Of a stretch of DNA of 64,000 bases, positions 62,759-64,000 are shown piece after piece; the stretch's first letter is position 1, and the number at the start of each line of letters is the position of its first letter. The notes under the pieces are model-generated. The model made no database searches, had not been told where the DNA came from, and saw nothing but the letters and a program-made list of their open reading frames with translations. Location of the stretch: the NCBI RefSeq assembly GCF_001401755.1, contig NZ_KQ474103.1:67038-131037 (forward strand), given 5' to 3'. This DNA comes from Aquimarina longa SW024. Its GTDB lineage: Bacteria > Bacteroidota > Bacteroidia > Flavobacteriales > Flavobacteriaceae. Position numbers and translations under genes: made by a program.

Positions 62759-64000
62759 ATGAAAGACTCATTTTGGAACAAAATTCTATTATTAGGACTT
62801 GTTCTTATGTCAAATATAATTCTGGCACAAACATCTTCTATTTCAGGTACGGTTAAGGACAAAGATGGACTTGCTCTTCCTGGGGTAAATGTATTTGTAA
62901 AAGACACTGATAAAGGAACTCAAACAGATTTTGATGGTAACTATACTATAGTTGCTTCTAAAGGACAAATACTACAATTTTCTTATGTTGGTATGATTCC
63001 TAGCACTGTAACCGTAGGAGACTCTAACATTATTAATATAAATCTTCTAGAAGATGACAATCAACTAGAAGAAATTGTATTAACAGGATATACTAAACAA
63101 TCATCTAGAAACATTACAGGTTCTGTTACAGTTATTAAAACCGATGACCTTGCAGCTACATCACCAGTAAATATAGAGCAATCTTTACAAGGACAAGCTT
63201 CTGGTGTGTATGTTGGATCCGAAGGAGGACCGGGAGGAAATGCTCTTGTACGAATCCGAGGATTTGGTTCTATAAACAATAATGATCCACTATATGTGAT
63301 TGATGGAACTCCAACAACATCAGGGATCAATCAGCTTAATCCTTCTGATATAGAATCTGTACAGATATTAAAAGATGCCTCCTCTTCTGCCATATATGGA
63401 TTTAGAGCTGCCAATGGTGTTATTATTATTACAACTAAATCTGGAAAATACAATAGCAAATCTAAAATAACCTTTAGCGCTAGTACAGGTATTGACTATA
63501 TCTCAAAATCAGATTTCCCAAAAGTATTAACTCCACAAGAGAATGCAAACGCAATTTGGGCTCGTTTTATTAACGATGGCGTAGCGCCAACTCACCCACA
63601 ATATGGTAATGGTTCTACTCCTGTATTACCAAATTACCTTACACCTACAGGAGCAAATTCTGTAGATGAAAGTACTTATAATGCGCAAAACAATAAAATA
63701 ACAAGAGCTAATAAAGCAGGGACTGATTGGTTTGATGCATATTTTAATCCAGCCTTAGTACAGAATTATAATCTAGGAATGTCTGGAGGAACAGATACTG
63801 CTAAATTTAATATAGGATTAGGAGTATTACAACAAGAAGGGGTTGCTTTAGAAACATACTTTGACAGGTATACGGTAAGATTCAATTCAGAATTTAAAGT
63901 AACTGATCGTGTAAGAATAGGAGAATCTTTTAATGTTTCATACTCCGAGAGAGTAGGTGCTGGAGGGGCTCAGTTTACAGGAGGAGATATCTCGTTTATT
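62759..64000 (+). CDS. SusC/RagA-type TonB-linked outer-membrane protein (3' end beyond window)
   Basis: ATG at 62759; about 414 residues are visible before the window edge. The signal (LLLGLVLMSNIILAQ) is followed by a carboxypeptidase-regulatory domain (ISGTVKDKDGLALPGVNVFV) near residues 22-100, the TonB-box-like LEEIVLTGYT and a plug domain including ALVRIRGFGS, NDPLYVIDGTP and YGFRAANGVIIITTK. Only the plug and first barrel strands are present. A SusD partner would be expected downstream, outside the window. The glycan or peptide imported is unknown. Confidence 0.93.
   Translation, partial: MKDSFWNKILLLGLVLMSNIILAQTSSISGTVKDKDGLALPGVNVFVKDTDKGTQTDFDGNYTIVASKGQILQFSYVGMIPSTVTVGDSNIININLLEDDNQLEEIVLTGYTKQSSRNITGSVTVIKTDDLAATSPVNIEQSLQGQASGVYVGSEGGPGGNALVRIRGFGSINNNDPLYVIDGTPTTSGINQLNPSDIESVQILKDASSSAIYGFRAANGVIIITTKSGKYNSKSKITFSASTGIDYISKSDFPKVLTPQENANAIWARFINDGVAPTHPQYGNGSTPVLPNYLTPTGANSVDESTYNAQNNKITRANKAGTDWFDAYFNPALVQNYNLGMSGGTDTAKFNIGLGVLQQEGVALETYFDRYTVRFNSEFKVTDRVRIGESFNVSYSERVGAGGAQFTGGDISFI

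Noticed and set aside
1..64000. tRNA, rRNA, tmRNA and CRISPR arrays
   Set aside because: No T-loop consensus with paired arms, rRNA segment or regular repeat-spacer pattern was found by reading; a covariance search would be decisive.

Overview
The window is about 64 kb of AT-rich DNA from a member of Bacteroidota, most likely a marine Flavobacteriaceae (Aquimarina-like; the genus is inference). The evidence is a succinylornithine-type transcarbamylase in the arginine operon, SusC-type and DUF4249-linked TonB receptors, a serine protease with a type IX secretion sorting tail, TAnnTTTG promoter -7 elements, a BspA-like surface lipoprotein, and almost no Shine-Dalgarno sequences. No tRNA, rRNA or CRISPR array was seen.

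Layout. 1-6406 (-) is an arginine operon read from a GNAT acyltransferase through argG, argC, proC, argD and the succinylornithine-type transcarbamylase to argB, which is cut by the window edge. 6407-7347 has no gene but holds a GC-rich, foldable stretch that may be a non-coding RNA. A secreted trypsin/lysyl-endopeptidase-like protease (+) follows. 9308-17100 (-) is the branched-chain amino acid operon ilvD-ilvB-ilvN-ilvC-ilvA. It is preceded by two tandem leader-peptide attenuators rich in Ile/Val codons, the clearest regulatory find in the window. 17150-19905 (-) encodes a response regulator, histidine kinase, multi-pass membrane protein and small unknown protein. 20231-24917 (-) is a 5-oxoprolinase operon (pxpA/B/C) with an Nramp-fold transporter that has lost the metal-binding residues, and a DUF2891 lipoprotein. 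comM follows. 26647-33168 (-) is an outer-membrane locus: a secreted protein, a TonB receptor, a DUF4249 lipoprotein and a second large secreted protein.

33739-35832 holds lysC diverging from an ACT-like protein gene. Then come bcp, a small metzincin-like lipoprotein gene, and a complete 931-bp IS5-type element inserted inside an older inverted repeat. 38944-42324 is a TPR histidine kinase plus LytTR regulator pair. 42564-47544 has an endonuclease III without iron-sulfur cysteines, a 48-residue small ORF, an ECF sigma factor, uvrA and a small stress membrane protein. 47859-51173 has a peroxiredoxin-like gene and two tandem secreted paralogues, each with a sigma-54-like promoter. 51273-58951 (-) holds a flippase, a BspA-like lipoprotein with eight 25-residue repeats, a glycosyltransferase, a YfhO membrane protein and a DUF4834 protein. 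The right end has a beta-barrel protein with a charged coiled-coil tail, a GNAT-like protein, and the 5' part of a SusC-type receptor gene.

The left third is therefore dominated by amino-acid biosynthesis operons, one with clear attenuation control. The rest is envelope, nutrient uptake and signalling genes typical of a flavobacterium. Strongest leads: tandem ilv attenuators, the Nramp-like protein in the 5-oxoproline operon, the sigma-54-like twin genes, the possible structured RNA near 6.7 kb, and the cysteine-free endonuclease III.
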